From: Larix kaempferi | Lineage: Eukaryota; Streptophyta; Pinopsida; Pinales; Pinaceae | Direction: 5' to 3' | Length of the DNA stretch: 64,000 bases | Assembly (NCBI GenBank): GCA_027924585.1 | Contig: BSBM01000252.1 | Coordinates: 7,130,001 to 7,194,000 of the forward strand | Shown here: positions 29,938 through 43,800 of the stretch, one piece after another | Layout: the number at the start of each line of letters is the position of its first letter | Position numbering within the stretch: position 1 is the stretch's first letter | The notes under the pieces: generated by a model | What the model was told of the DNA's origin: nothing | What the model saw: the letters and a program-made list of their open reading frames with translations, nothing else | Databases searched by the model: none | Made by a program: the position numbers and the translations under genes

Positions 29938-30430
29938 AATCCCCCCGTAATCCGAAGGGTGTATATGAGTCCAATAAAAAGAAGAGAGTTGAATAAGTGG
30001 AAGTGGACGGCTACCACCAACTGAACATTTCCATCTAGAACATCCTTTACTAAGAAGGTTAGTTAGAAGCTTGCACATGCTTTTGCTAAATACAAGAGCT
30101 CTTTGAAGGGATGGTTTTTAGGCTGACCATCAACCGAAATGGGCTAGCAAAAAGCCGAAATATTCTACTATGTGTGTGGTTCAATGTTGACCACAAACTC
30201 TCGAACTTGGAGATAACAATCGCTTAGAGGTTCTCTGGAATGATGGTTTTAGGCTGACCACAAACCAACTGGAGAGATGAAAACAAGAAGTGAACAGCGA
30301 CAACTAGCCGAACATTTCCATCTTGACAACCTTTTGCCCAGTTAGCTAGAAGCTTGCACATGCTTCTGCTAATATAAGGTGCTCTCGATACCGGTGGTTT
30401 AAGGATGACCACCAACTCTGGAGCTCAGTC
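29938..30430 (-). repeat. Internal direct repeats beside the candidate LTR
   Basis: Blocks around 30020-30150 and 30305-30410 share 'gaacatttccatct', 'agttagctagaagcttgcac' and 'ggatg(g)-accaccaac'-like words about 280 bp apart. There is no coding sequence. Presumably this is the internal region of the same element. Confidence 0.5.
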
Positions 30431-31704
30431 GAACATAGCTCTTCACAGGATCGCTTGTTCCAGCTCGCTTGCACTCGCTCATTTTTTACTGACCGTCTTC
30501 ATTCCCCCATGTCAAGAACAATGTGAGGAGAGGAGAGTATCATGGTGTCACAACTAGACACAAAACACGTGAGCACTCTATGTCATATATATCTCTTGTC
30601 TTCATAATACATGCATATCAGGTGGCATCTCTGAATCTGGTGGCTTTCCAAACTCACTGTGGATCAAGCTCGCTTGATATGACTTACTTGAGGAAGGTTG
30701 TACCTGTTTATTTTCAGAGGGACAAGGATTCGAAACTTGAAGCTTGACATCATGTCCACATATTGCATAGAAAGATAATAGAGTGTCTACATTTTGCAGA
30801 GGATCAAAAAACACTGAAAGGAAAGTTTTACTGGACAAAAACTAATGGCCCTACCATGTCCCAGACTCAATAGATATATTCAAAGTTGCTTCATGTTCTC
30901 TTATATTGAATGCATGCCATTGTTTGAGAAGCTGATCTGAATGTAGATTTTGGTTAGATGAGTGAATCCAATTACATGCAATTCAAGAAAAGATGCACAT
31001 TCAAAATCCTACTTAGATAAAAATTTCAATCCAAATATAATATAAAAGAAATACTTGGATTCACAAAATTATAGGCAAACCAAAGAGAAATCCCAATGAA
31101 AACCCAAACATAAAACTAATAAATCATATTAAAATGGATGAAAATAAAACAAGCACTTAAGATGTTGATATTCTACCCTCAAAGCTCACAAATGTCTTTA
31201 TTGAATCAATCTATGACTCTTCCTCGAATGTTGCTTATAAATTATTTTCAACTTCAACGTCGAAATCAATTCAAATATTCTTGTAAGAAATTTGAAGACT
31301 TCAAATTTGGAGCCAATACTCAGAAAAATTCCCCACCCAAGTCTTAAAGTATAGATGAAATCTCTATTATCAATGATTAGAAAATCCATGGTTGTAAACT
31401 CTTTAGATGTCCTCTTCATTCATGAAAAAGAAACTTGTAAAATGGGTACTAGCTTAATCTAGTGTACTCTTGACCACAAGGATGATAGAAACCTAGGAGT
31501 ACATGCTTGAATAAATGCCCATGTCTAAGATTGAGTACATGATAGCAAGGTATCATCCTAAATTTAATGAATAATTTACCAATCCCTAAATGCCTGAATG
31601 AGTGGACATAAACTATGATGACATGACAAAGGCCAAATACTCTAGTATATAAATGGATTCATGCTACTGCACGTAGCTTGAGGATATGGATGGAAGACCA
31701 TCCT
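30431..31704. other. No gene or element recognised
   Basis: AT-rich sequence with only short unconserved ORFs on both strands. Confidence 0.4.
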
Positions 31705-32147
31705 AGCATGCACACACTACTAAAAGGGGTAAAGAGGAGAGTAGAGCCACCACACAATTTTAGGGCCAAACTAAGAAACCCTAGGGTAACGCAAATAACA
31801 GAGAGAGAGAGACTAGATTAATTAGGAACTTAGGATCTTGTTAATGATAACCTAGGTTTGTAGGTGATTAGGATAATTTGATTAGGCCCTATATCAAGTA
31901 TTGCCAACAAACTAAATGTGGAAGTAGGTCCAACTAACTAGAGGTAATTAATTGGCAATTATTTTAATGAGATCAAAACCGTAACGATGGAAATGAAAGA
32001 AAATGAGGGAAAGAACTCACCTGGAATTCATTGTTGTAGATGATAAATCTCTTTGAGTTGAATTATAGATTTGTGACAGACCTCTAAGAGTGATCCACGT
32101 CTCAAAATGTTATGAACATTCAACTCCAAAATATTGCTTAAGAAGAC

Positions 32148-32151
<4 letters not shown>

Positions 32152-32228
<77 letters not shown>
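32152..32228. repeat. (CT)n then (TA)n microsatellite
   Basis: About 20 CT units are followed directly by about 19 TA units. The TA tract received the solo LTR that starts at 32229. Confidence 0.95.
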
Positions 32229-32233
<5 letters not shown>

Positions 32234-32818
32234 ATGTATATGTAACTTCGGAATGTATTTCATATATATATTTATTGTACCCTTATAAGAGATGTGTTAT
32301 TCCTCTATAAGGAAGTGTCGTCATTTGTATTGACAAGTGTCGCAAGTGGATTAACTTGCCGATGGGTTATTAGACTACCTAATGTGGGTGTCTGCCTGGA
32401 ATATATGTAACTGGGGTTATTAGGTTGAGTTAGACAAGTCGTCCCCATAAGTATTTAGGCAGGTCAGGACAAGTATAAATAGAGAGTCGGGATTCTCTAT
32501 TTTGATCATCTCAGAACTCACTCTTCTCTCACTCAGAAAGTGGCGCACATTGGAGGAGGAGGATCAACTACATAGTAGGAGACTATCTATTGTATTTGGT
32601 TGTACTTTGGTTGAGCAATTGCTCTATCTATCTCTGAGGAAGTTGTGGGGTTTTTCACCTTAGGGTTTTCCCCACGAAAATTTTGTGTGTCTATTGTCTC
32701 ATGATTTTGATTCTTGTGATGCTTGGCATGCTTGATATGACTGTTATGCATGGATATACTGTACATGTTATTCTCTCAGTAAAGATCCTATAGCATATTG
32801 AATTAATGCTCAAAATCT

Positions 32819-32822
<4 letters not shown>
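32229..32822 (+). repeat. Solo copia LTR, plus orientation
   Basis: This 594-bp LTR has TGTTGATGTATATG...AAAATCTAACA ends and belongs to the same family as the minus-strand LTRs at 365-1012, 4270-4958 and 10654-11342. A TATA box TATAAATAG lies at 32474-32482. It is flanked by ATATA on both sides (32224-32228 and 32823-32827), a plausible TSD but inside a TA repeat. There is no internal region, so recombination between LTRs probably removed it. Confidence 0.85.

Positions 32823-32851
<29 letters not shown>
32823..32851. repeat. (TA)n tract
   Basis: Remainder of the TA microsatellite on the far side of the solo LTR. Confidence 0.9.
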
Positions 32852-32854
<3 letters not shown>

Positions 32855-33110
32855 ACTAGGTCTACTATTGTAAATATAAATCAATGAAATATGTAAAATA
32901 GAGAGACTTGGTTCCCTCAAAGGGAATGATACCTCCCTTTCCCTAGCTAAGATGGAACCTCCCTTGAGGTTGTAGGGTTGAAAAATCTAAGGTATTTGTG
33001 AAACTATTCCAACAAAGATTCCCTAGGATGAGTCAACCAAACCTACAAGATTGGATCCAAGAAATACAAGGGATTCCTTGTAGATGTGTTGGAGATGAAG
33101 AAACTTAAAA

Positions 33111-33784
33111 TGCGAACATCTATTCGTAAATTCACACAGTAACCAGTAAATGTAAATGGTAAATAAAACACAACAAATTCTTCACACCTATTTACGCAAT
33201 CTTCATAAAAGGATAAATGAAATATTATTTTATTATTAAAACAATGGGGCTTTACATTTGGTTTCGATTTACCTTGAAAAATAATGGGCCCTTGCAGCTG
33301 CGCAATGGAAGGTGCTCCTAGTCTTTGGTTGTCACTTGTTCTCCACCTTAAAACTCACTAGGTGCCACTCTCAATAGGGGTTTCAAGCTAAGGATGGTAG
33401 CTTAGGGTTTCTGGAGTGAAATGGGTAGAGTTTCGGTAAGAAGAAGATGATGATTTTATGGGGGGCCTCCAACCCTCCTTTCTAGGATTTTTTTACCAGT
33501 GGTAATTTTGCCCTTGGTTTGGATATACCATGGTATTGGCATTGGGTTACATGGCTTTCATGCTCTTTCTTCTTTTTGGCTTTTGAATTTTTCCCATATT
33601 CATTTTCTTTTTTCTTTTTCTTTTTGTATTTTGGGAATTACTTATGCGGAAAAATAAATAATTTGTCGATATGGTCATATACATAATACTTTTAGGTTGG
33701 TGGAGGCCTAACTTTGGGGGAATGGATGTATGAATGGTGTGGCTAAAGGGTAGTGAGCTAAGTGGTCATAATTTTGTGTTAACA
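33111..33784 (-). repeat. Diverged gypsy-type solo LTR
   Basis: The layout matches the gypsy LTR at 12688-13441. The shared marks are a 'ggggcctccaaccc' block, 'ttttaccagtggtaattttgcccttgg' followed by 'taccatgg', a T-rich run, and the end '...gtagtgagct...tgtgttaaca'. The high end is clear at 33784. The low end near 33111 is approximate, set where similarity to the dispersed repeat stops. No matching TSD was found. Confidence 0.6.
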
Positions 33785-35329
33785 ATAACATTGAGTTACC
33801 ATGAGCATAATGGAGACCAATGCTAATGGTATTCTAATGGAATTAAGGGAATCAAAGGAGGATACAGTACCACCACAAAAGTGGTTCCATGGTTATAGGG
33901 CATGTAACATGAGCAATCAAAGGGGGAATCTTGGGAGAGAGATCACATAAGTGATAGTTGATCTTATCTAGAGATGGGTTGTCTTAAGTACTTGAGATAA
34001 TGACCTAGAAATGATCAATCCATTAATAATGTGACCAAATAAAACGAAGGAAAGGAGTGAGGTAGAGGCTCGAGGCTTTCCCTCAACATCTAAGGGATAA
34101 GGGAAAGTGGAAAAGGATGCTAAAAGGCATACAAAACCAAGAGTAGTAGAAGCCAAGGAAAGAACTAAGCAATATTGAGTGCTACCTATAATTTTTAAAC
34201 CTGTGAAGTGAAATAATGCATACATATTCATAATCAAAACATAGATAAAACAATTCCATACACTTAGTACATAGAGATTTACCCGGAAAACCCTTAACCG
34301 AGAAAAACCAACAAACATAGAGTCGCACCTCTATCTTTATCATTATGTTTTTATTAACCATTCATAATACAATATGTAGGTATTCTACATCATCCAAAAC
34401 ACTAACCCATTAACCTAGATTAGGTTGAGACCCCAAACTCTTAACTAGGATTAATTACATATTTTCCAAAAAAAATAGCTCAAAAACAATTTCAGGGCGT
34501 TGGCGTAGCTTCCCCTCGAGCTTGCACCACACACATGCTCAATGCATATGACAGAGAACTAGAAGAAGGTGTATCATAAGGTAATGCAACCCACATGCAA
34601 AGAATATAACACATACCGAACAATACCAAGGTAAGTGGTCTCTAGAGTTGATCACAAGAAGTTTAAGCGAGCCCCACATTGATATTACCTAGATGGGGCA
34701 TAATTCAACTTGGAAAGACGACGTTAAAACATGGGACCATTTCGATGTTAGTAAAATTCATTGGAGGTTACTGACAAAAATATGAGGAAGAGGGGATGGA
34801 AAGGAAGGATCAAGTGATCCAAAATATCTTAGAGCAAGCACACATTTTAGGTGAAGGTGCACTGAGGAGGGATGAGAAGGAAATAAGGTATCCTTGGACA
34901 TGAATACTCATCATGTTTAAGGTGTCTTAGAGAAGGTTTGATCTCTAAATTCTAATTCTCAAGGATCTATGTTGAGGGATCATATGTTATAAGAGTGAGG
35001 CTCAGAGGAATCAAGAGGAACATCATTCCATGCTTGTGATGGAGGGACCGCAAAATATTCTAATGTAACCTCCAATTAGGAGGAAGGTGTGGTATTAATA
35101 GGTTGAGGAAGAGGTGTTGTTATTGTAAAGTTCGGGTTAAGATATGCCTTTTTTACAACTAGTGCATCATTTAGAGGTAAGGACTTAGGTTAGAGGATAC
35201 CATGACCCTTGTTTGGAAGAAGAACAATGATTTCATTGAAGGACATGACATTCAAATGTATTATGATTGTTATTCTTATGATACTTGCACCACTTGTATG
35301 AGATAGGGAAAGGGTTAGTACTTGAATTT
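33785..35329. other. No gene or element recognised
   Basis: The best ORF is a 116-codon minus-strand frame at 33968-34318 without recognisable domain. No repeats were found that match elsewhere in the window. Confidence 0.4.
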
Positions 35330-38200
35330 TTGTGATCGACTGTATTGTTCTCACATCTATGTTAGATGGAGCTACCATACTGCAGACTGTGCAGCCGAGG
35401 ACCGCACAGTACTTTTTTTTCAAGATCGGGGATCAACCGCCTTCAGACGAGGCAATTTTGTTCAGACTCCCCCTAGCAGATATATCAGAGGGGACAAACA
35501 GTTGTACAGTGCTACACACATTGTCACTTACCATCTACCACAGGGTCACCTTTCCCTTGCCAGGATTTGACATAAGCCCATTTGAGACAATTGCCTAGTC
35601 ATGTTTTGGTCGAGATTATCACAGTATATCGCTGGTTTATTATGTGCCTGGATTCAGCAGAGATCCAGCTCACAGACAGCTTCAGTAGCAGCAGGTATAT
35701 GGTGCATCAGGTGTTGCATTTGATGATTATTGCTCATGTTGTAGACTAGACTTCTTTATACTTGTTAGTACACTAACTCTGCATGAGATGATATATTTGG
35801 TGATCTAGCTATTATATGATGTGGTTGGGCCCTTGATGATGTCAGTCCACCCCTCCGGCTAGACTTATGTATATGCACGCTGAGTCATGTCCTCTACACT
35901 TGGCATAGACTTGATCACTTAGTCCCTCTTGGTAGCTAACTTTAGCTCCATTATCACTTTTCCCATCCATCCGACTCATCCATGACATTTGTTCCCCGAC
36001 TTGGATTCTGATTTGTGATCCCAAGGACCCCTTTCCCCACTAATCTCTGAGTTTTCCATGACTCCCTGTTTATTGTGCCTCGGCTCTTTAGTGTGTGAGA
36101 TACACGGTTAGACCTGGGATTTGCTCCTGTCGGTTGCCCCCGATGTTGCAATGCAGTTAGGATTGTGTAGCCTCACCGGGTGTTCCCCATTGGTCATCGA
36201 AGCATGTATTGCTCACCCCCATTACCTTCGCAGTATGAGCACCATGTTTATATCTTTTGAGATATGTATGTAGCCCAAGAGGGCCTTGAAGAAATGAAGA
36301 AATGAAGAATTGTAAATCAAAGCCAACAAGGCTATTATGTTGTAAATGTAAAATATAGCCAAAAAAGGTCTAAGTATGAAACTCATTGTAAAATCCATGC
36401 AATGTGTTTATGAACACACATGGATTTAGGTCAACCATACATGTCAGCATTTGTAGTGGTTATTCCTCACCTAGTCTCGCGGGACAAGGAGGTGAAAGGG
36501 AGCAAGGGACAAGCTCAAGATTGCCCCCTAGAGTCTTAAGTTACGGTTTGTCGGACACCCAATTTGGAGGCTCTAGAAAAGAACCTTGCAGAGTCTTCGG
36601 ATACGGATGTGAGTTGTGAGATACTTGTTAGATGACTAGTGGTGGTTTCCCTGCACTATACCCATTTGTGAGGCACCGCCCTTCCCCGTGTTCTGTCATG
36701 GCACACTTACCTCAGTGGACCCCACTTTCCCGAGTTGTCCAAAGGGTCACATGATCTTCATCCTTGTCCTCCCATGTCCTTTTCCTTGTTGTCTGCATCA
36801 CCTAAAGTCAGCAGAGTGGTCAATTCTATAAGATGTGCATAGCATTTAGTCTTTTGGATGTGGTGGGCCCACTTCACTGGGGCCTTGTATTATCTCAGGA
36901 TTTAATGAATTTTTTATCACCATGTTATCATTGTATTGCTTAGTAATGTACTAACTCGTATAATTGAGCCTTGTCACTCTATGTTTGCACATAGGTATTC
37001 AGCTAGCACTATTGTTGACCAGATTTGACTTGGTCAAACTGAGTTGACCAAGCCAAAAATGGGCCCAGAAAAAATGTTGCGATCGAAATTTCGATTTCGA
37101 TCAATTATTATCTACAAGGATCCCATATGAGCATGCAGGTGTCGAAATTGCAAAATACTGAAGCATTTGAGAAATTTTTAATTATTATTGGGCAACTTTG
37201 ACCTGATTTAATTAAAAATTATGGATTTGGGGCAAGTAATGCCTAAGTGATGGATCGGGGTCGTTCAAGTGGTCATCCCTACTACTTTTGGGGTCCACGA
37301 TCGCATTGCAGCAGATGGTTCAGCAATCCGGGCACTAAAAGTGGGTCAAAAGCCCAATTTTCATCTTCAGCCATATAGACCAGCAAAAATTACATGGAAA
37401 ATCAGAATTTGACTAAGGCAACTATAGGCAAATGGCAAAATCAATGGTTGGCAAAGGAAAAGGTAAATTGGTAATGTTTGATGTGATATTTATATGTTGT
37501 GGGGCCCTCTATCGGACAGCTCACACTAGAGGTCGAATTGCCCATGAGAGGCATTTTTCTCCACCTTGGCACAATTCGATTTTCAAGTTTTTGATGGTGG
37601 GACCTTGTTGTATTAGTTGGGGGGGCTAAAACATACTATAGCCACCCCCCCAACTCCACTCCCACATTTGTATGGACCCCACATGGGTCCCCCTCTCTCC
37701 ACATGTGCGCTCTAGAGGGCAATTCGCACCCCCTCAAGGAGATCTCCACCATTCGATTTTGTTGGTGAGGGAGTGATCTCCACCTTCCATTTTGGGGGGA
37801 AACTTGGTAGGAGGAGTGGCCTTTCTCTATAAGAGAAGGCATTCACTCCATTTGTAAGTCTCTCTTGGCATTTTTTGGAGTTGAATAGAAGAGAAAACGT
37901 TGTTGCTCTACTTGGCTCTTGTGTGATAGCTTCTTGATATTGTTGATTGCCATACTATCTTGATGCACTAGTTGTAGTTGGTGTATGTTTCCAGCATTGT
38001 TTTACTCACCATTTTTTGCAGCAAGCTCAAAGTCTTGGAGGAGGGCGCACCATTTGGCTTCCACTGCTGCTCCACTCTCCGGATTGACCACAAAAGGGAA
38101 GTGTTTTTGCTATTTTCAGTCAAGCATTTCTCTCATCTTTATTTGTGCTGCTGTAGATTTCATTTGTTTGCCAATACTGATCTGATTTACTGTCTATTGG
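35330..38200 (+). mobile_element. Old LTR-retrotransposon tail, copy 1
   Basis: This region resembles 59530-61190 and 63254-63990 in order and wording, for example 'catttgtgaggcaccgcccttccc' against 'catttgtgagacacctcccttccc', and 'ttgacttggtcaaactgagttgacc'. A promoter-like part near 37815-37890 (TCTCTATAAGAGAAGGC then TTGGAGTTGAATAGAAGAGAAAAC) looks like an LTR U3/R region on the plus strand. An open stretch at 35332-35598 (KIGDQPPSDEAILFRLPLAD) could be a pol or additional-ORF relic, but I do not recognise it. Exact LTR limits are not resolved. Confidence 0.5.
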
Positions 38201-40054
38201 TGTTTGCAAGCAGAGAGGACGAGTTGGTGGGGAGAGAGCAAATCGATTTCAATTGGGACTTCTCCAACCACTTCAATTTGATCTTCGGGACGTATAAACC
38301 TCTTCAAAATCAGAAATATCAGCTATTACCAAGTAGGTGTAACTTCTTCTTCTCCCGTATTTCGATTTCTAATTTTGTTGAAGAGAGAAAACTCACTAAA
38401 ACCCTAAAAATTAAAATCTTTAAAATCAATTGTCAAAATTTGTTTTCCTTTAAAACCCACAAATGATTTATGCTTAAACGCTTATATTCCAAATTTCATT
38501 TGATTCCAACTCCATCTGCCCACTTAACCAGACACTAGTCCCTCACTGAATTCACCCCACCTGGGCAAACTGTCTAATCACGCTGTTTGGTTGATTTCTG
38601 GGTTATGGGTACTTGATATTTGGTTTCAGAACGTCATTTTACCTTTGAATAATAGGTTTCGTTGGTTGTAAGTGAGTATAAACACTCATTTTTCTATGCC
38701 CTAGGTCCATTTATCCATTGATTTACTCATTCCCCTAGGGCAGTTTCACTCAACTTCTTGTTGGCCTGTTTTTTTTTGTTTTAAATCAGCTAGCTAATAA
38801 TCTTATAATCACTAGAAGATGTGTCTCAATTGCTTAATGAACTGCTGCCATGTTTAAGTAAATAATTAAGAGCTTCATTCCCCATAGGCAGGGTTCCTAA
38901 CCACTCTTCTAGTAAATTTTTGTTTGCTAATTTAATTTACAGCCTTCTAATCTCTCATAGAATTCATCATTTACATGTGTAATTAGATTTGAATTTGCTT
39001 CATCTAGTACACTTTCCCATCCAGAATCTCGATTCCACTAGGCTGGAAGAAATCTCACACTTAGTCATCCATCTTGTTGCTCGCTTTACTTATCTTTTGG
39101 GTCTGGGGTGTCTAATTGTTGAGTCTCAACCATCACTAGTTGAGTGGAGTCTCCCCCCAGGCTTGGCTACGTGCCTCGTCTAAAGTAACTGTAACCTTGT
39201 CCAGTGTGACTTCTATCCCTTGGACGGAGGACCTAGCTACTGTTGGTTACACCTTCCTAACTGTTCACCTCTACCGTCCCTATTGGGATACCTAACACCA
39301 ACAGCTAGAGTTTGTGTGATAACATGTATGAACACTTGTCTCATAATAGGGATTCTCACATTCCTCACACCACTTGGGTGAGGGTATGTAAATTTCTAGA
39401 GAAGAGGGGTTTTGAGGTAACGATAGTGGTTTATCTTGGTGAATCTATAGAGGATGGAAAGGTCTCCTAAGATGGTATTTATTCATTCAAGACATAAAAA
39501 AATCTCTAAGGGTTCTTCGACAAGTTATCACATGTAGAGAATGAGTTTGTCACTAGTCTTACATGAGGTAGGAAGTTGTATGTTTACTTGGATAGGAGGA
39601 GAATGAGTTGTATAACAAACATGGTTAAGAGAAACAAAGGGTTTCTTGTTCAGAGGAAGTGTTGGGAATCCTTCATGGTTAATTTTTTCCGTAGATTATG
39701 GGTTGGTCCTCCTATGTTGCAAGGCGGTTGTAATTGTTGTATGAGTACTTGAGTGGCTAATAGGAGGCATGCTAGAAAAACTCATTTGAGTGAGATGCAA
39801 TTCATTGGACATGTTCTGAGGATAGATTTGATTGACCCCAAAATGCATGGAGCTAGGGAGAAAGGGGATAGGAGGAAAAGAAGAGGACTTCGTAATCCAA
39901 GGGGTAAGGTAAAAAAGGGAAGAGAGAAGAGAAGTGACAACCTTCACTTGCAAGAGGGAAATTTTAATGGGAACTCCCTAATGGACTCATCAAAATGTAT
40001 CCTAAGAACATATTTGTGCCACCACACACAACATGAGGGGAACAATGGAATACC
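38201..40054. other. No gene recognised
   Basis: T-rich, intron-like sequence without conserved ORFs. The 102-codon frame at 39753-40061 is Lys/Arg-rich but overlaps the start of the dispersed repeat and has no motif. Confidence 0.4.
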
Positions 40055-40163
40055 ACTCTAGTGTGCACACATTACTATAAGGGGGGAAGAGGAGAGTGGA
40101 GTCACCACTTGAATTTAGTGTCAAACCATAGACCCTAGGGTAAGATAAAAGAGGATGAAAAAG

Positions 40164-40194
<31 letters not shown>

Positions 40195-40835
40195 CCACTA
40201 GATTAGTTTGGAACTTGGGATCGTGTTAATGATAATATGTGGATCTAGGTGATTAGGGTAATTTGATTAGGTTTTAGATCAAGTCTTACCAACAAACTAA
40301 ATGAGGAAGTAGGGCCAACTAACTAGGGTTAATTAATCGACAATTCCTTTAATGAGCTAGAAACCTTAATGTTGGAAATGAAAGAGGAGGGTGATAAGCC
40401 AACTATATTTAATTGTTGTAGATGATAAATATCCATGGGTTGAAATGGAGAGTTATAAAAATCCTCCAAGAGTTATGCATATCCCATAATGACCTGCACA
40501 CTTAGCTCCAAATTGTTGCAAGAGAAGACTTATCTCAATCATACAATGAGATATATGCAATATAAGCAATAAACACTAAATATACCATTGTAAAGATAAA
40601 TCAACGAAATATGTAGAGTAGATAGACATGTTTCCCTCAAAGGGGATGATACCTCCATTTCCCTAGCTATGATGGAACCTCACTTAAGGTTGTAGGGTTG
40701 AAACTTCCAAAGGTACGAGTGGAACTATGCCAATGAAGATTCCCTAGGATAAATCAATCAAATCTGCAGGAGTGGAGCTAAGCTAGCCAAGGGAGACCTT
40801 ATAGAGGTGCTAGAGATGATAGATGGAAGTATACC
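40055..40835. repeat. Dispersed repeat family, copy 2
   Basis: Second copy of the family at 31705-33105. It lacks the solo LTR and the long CT/TA tract but has its own (GA)n run at 40164-40191. It gives the pre-insertion state of copy 1. Confidence 0.8.
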
Positions 40836-43800
40836 TAGGGGCTTGAGAGAGGTGGAAGGAGATCAAACTCTAGTCGAGTTGTGTACCTGCAAATATGGTT
40901 TTTAAAGATAAAAAACGGTTGGAAGAGTTCAAAAGGAATTACAAAGAGGAATTGAGGGGTATGAATGAGAAAATAAGCAACCCAAAGGAATAAGAGAACA
41001 TTGGATTTGTTGTTATGGTACTTGATTTATACAAAAACATAATACCACATATGTTGGCTATGTGTCACATATTTGGTATTACGATACCACGGGTTTGAGG
41101 CCCAAAATAATCCTTTGTTATGCAACTTGTGGATTGATAGACATAGTACCATAAAGAAATCCATTTGATGGTTAGCACCAAGAGATTAGTTAGGTTTTAA
41201 GGAATTTGGCTCAAATTGGCTCCATAAATAACAATTTGAAAATTGGTTTGGGGGGCTACGGAACCAAAATAAGGAATTCATGGTCATGGACCCAATCAAA
41301 GTGTTTATTCCCCCAACTAGACCCACAAATTCAAGAAATGTCCCAAATGGGTGCCTAAATGGGTAAAGGTGGTTCAAACTAGAAACAAAGGATTAAGATT
41401 AAAGGGGAATATGAGTATCTAAGGAATCCACCTAAGCGCTGGACATCCAAGTGAAGTCTAATGTCTAGGATAATATTAGAGGGGCTCCAAGTAGGTGATC
41501 CATCACATTAGAATAGTCGTTGAGAGGTATCGTAACATCATTGGGCAGGTCATGAATGCACACGACTCATGGTTGGACCACACAAAGCACCTCTCATTGT
41601 GTAGGTGTGTGTGAGTACCCAAGTTGATCTATAAATTGTCGTGGATATTCCACCTGAATAACTCATTAGAACTAATCTTACAATATTATAAAAACACCTT
41701 ATCATGTAGCATATTACTTTAGATCTTTAGATTTAATTGTTACTAGCTTAAAGCATGAAATGTAAAATAAAGTAAAAAGTAAAATGAAAGAAGCTATGAA
41801 AATAACACACCATCCACACAATGAACACAATATGTTCCCTAGAAAAACCCAATACATGAATCACTCAGGTAGAAGGTGAGGCTTGTGCTCTACTCCTTTT
41901 CTTCTCAGCTATGAAATGCAAATACAAAGAAAGGATCACTTCCTATGGAGTTTCCATGACTATGTGACCAATATGGTGCTACAAGATCTTCTACTTCCTT
42001 TATTCTAGTTCAATACCCCACTCCTAGATGCTCTACTCAACTATGGAACAATAAATAATACAATATGAATGGAACCAATTCCTTTCCTAGAAGCCAAATA
42101 TTTAACATAGCCCAATAGCCATCTAGGGTTAGGGTTTTTGCATGCCTCAACCCCCAATTAGAGTTAGGGTTTGTACCCTCTAGAATCTTCTTTTAAAAGT
42201 ACACATGTGACTCGTTCCACATGTGTGCATAATGTCAGCGGATGTGGCATCCACTTGGTATCATGGTGGTCAATAAGATAGTTTAACTTGCAGGAGGCAT
42301 AAATTATGCATATGAACTCCAACTCAGGTGATTTTTGCACCATTGGAAATATCACAATGCTTATAACAATGTTGAGAGGTTGGGATCTAAGAATGCAGAT
42401 TTTTTACCCCTAGACTGATAGTTTAAGGCCTCAATTTAGCTCTGGAAGGTTTTGGGCCTCAAATCATCAAAACAAGACCTACCACTAAAATGGTTCATAC
42501 AAGCCAATAACTCTATTTTTTCCACCTAGAAAGTACCATGGTAGAGGACAAATTATATAATAATCCATTCCAAATCACAAGTGCGAATTTCATATGCTAT
42601 AGATATAAATGTGATATGAGGTATAACAGTTTATGTATAGTTAGTTAGGTTATTTAATAAGGCAGGCATAAGAGTATGTGCATATTAAGTGATGCTATGT
42701 GTTGTAATATAATGTTAGGGTTGAACCTTTGAACCTTTGAACCTTTATGCCCCAAGACTACCTTAGGTCTGTATATGAACACCATGAACATCGTGGACAT
42801 AAGTAGGTAACATTCTTCAACCTTGAGATAACATATCATGGTTTAGGAAGATGAGATCTTGTACTTCATAAAGAATAAATTGTATAAGTACAGTGGGAAT
42901 ATGATTAGCTAGGGAAAAGAGATTAACATGCTAGGTTTTTCCATGCCCCACTCGAGATAGGTTCCAAAATTATCCAAACATCAACTATTTGTTTCAATTC
43001 CATCAAATACAAGAAGTTATTATATTAAAAAAAATTGGACCAAATGATGGATACTTTGAAGAAGAGGAAGTGATCTACAACTTGTTGACGATATTCATTC
43101 TCTCTTCCCTATAAGAATTTGTTGGAAGTTTTGAATAATAATATTTGAAACACCTTCTATAATCAAAGATTTAGCTTGGAATAATTGCACTTGCTTGATG
43201 CCATACTAAAGAGTGAATAGTTCAACATGATTATTTGTGGATATTATAACAGCCTTGTAATCAAAGGATTGGAGATACTCTTCTCAATCCTTATAAATTC
43301 ATAGGGATTAATTTAAGATAAGAGCACGAGGAATCATCAAAACCTTATACTAATATGCCCCAAAATTCCAATTTGTTTTTATCATGTTTTACCCCCTTAA
43401 TATCCTCACAATACGACGAGGTCTTTGGAAGAATGAATTTAGAGATTTGTTAAGGCATTTTCATGTGGGTGATGAGATGGATAAGGGTGTACACTACAAA
43501 GTGCCCATGACCTTGTCTCCTCAAAGAGCATATACACCTTATTTTAAAGTCATTTTCTATTTATGTAATTCCAACCATATTAGTTAGTTAAGGTCATTGG
43601 GGAGGGCCTCTCAATTACCTTAAATATAATGGAACATCCCGTGAATCACTTTAGTTACCCTCAATCCAAAATTTGAATCATTATAAGTGCAAAAAAAAGG
43701 TTTTCTAAATAGGATTTTTTTGGGAAGCAATGTTGGATTTAAGGGATGAAATTTGGTTGTAGGGAATCTTCCCAAAACAAAGCTAAGAATCCATCACCAA

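Larger units (their letters stand above)
31705..33105. repeat. Dispersed repeat family, copy 1 (interrupted)
   Basis: The blocks 31705-32140 and 32850-33105 align by eye with 40055-40835. Shared words include 'ttaatgataa', 'accaacaaactaaatg', 'gattccctaggat' and 'ggttgtagggttgaaa'. The copy is split by a simple-sequence tract and a solo copia LTR. The nature of the family is unknown. I see no ORF, LTR or inverted end. Confidence 0.8.

Noticed and set aside
39753-40061. 102-codon Lys/Arg-rich ORF as a small basic protein
   Set aside because: It runs into the dispersed repeat, has no start context or motif, and its copy at 31705 is not open.
42121-42180. Telomere-like words (agggttagggttt)
   Set aside because: Only two or three imperfect units occur in separate places, far too few for an interstitial telomeric array.
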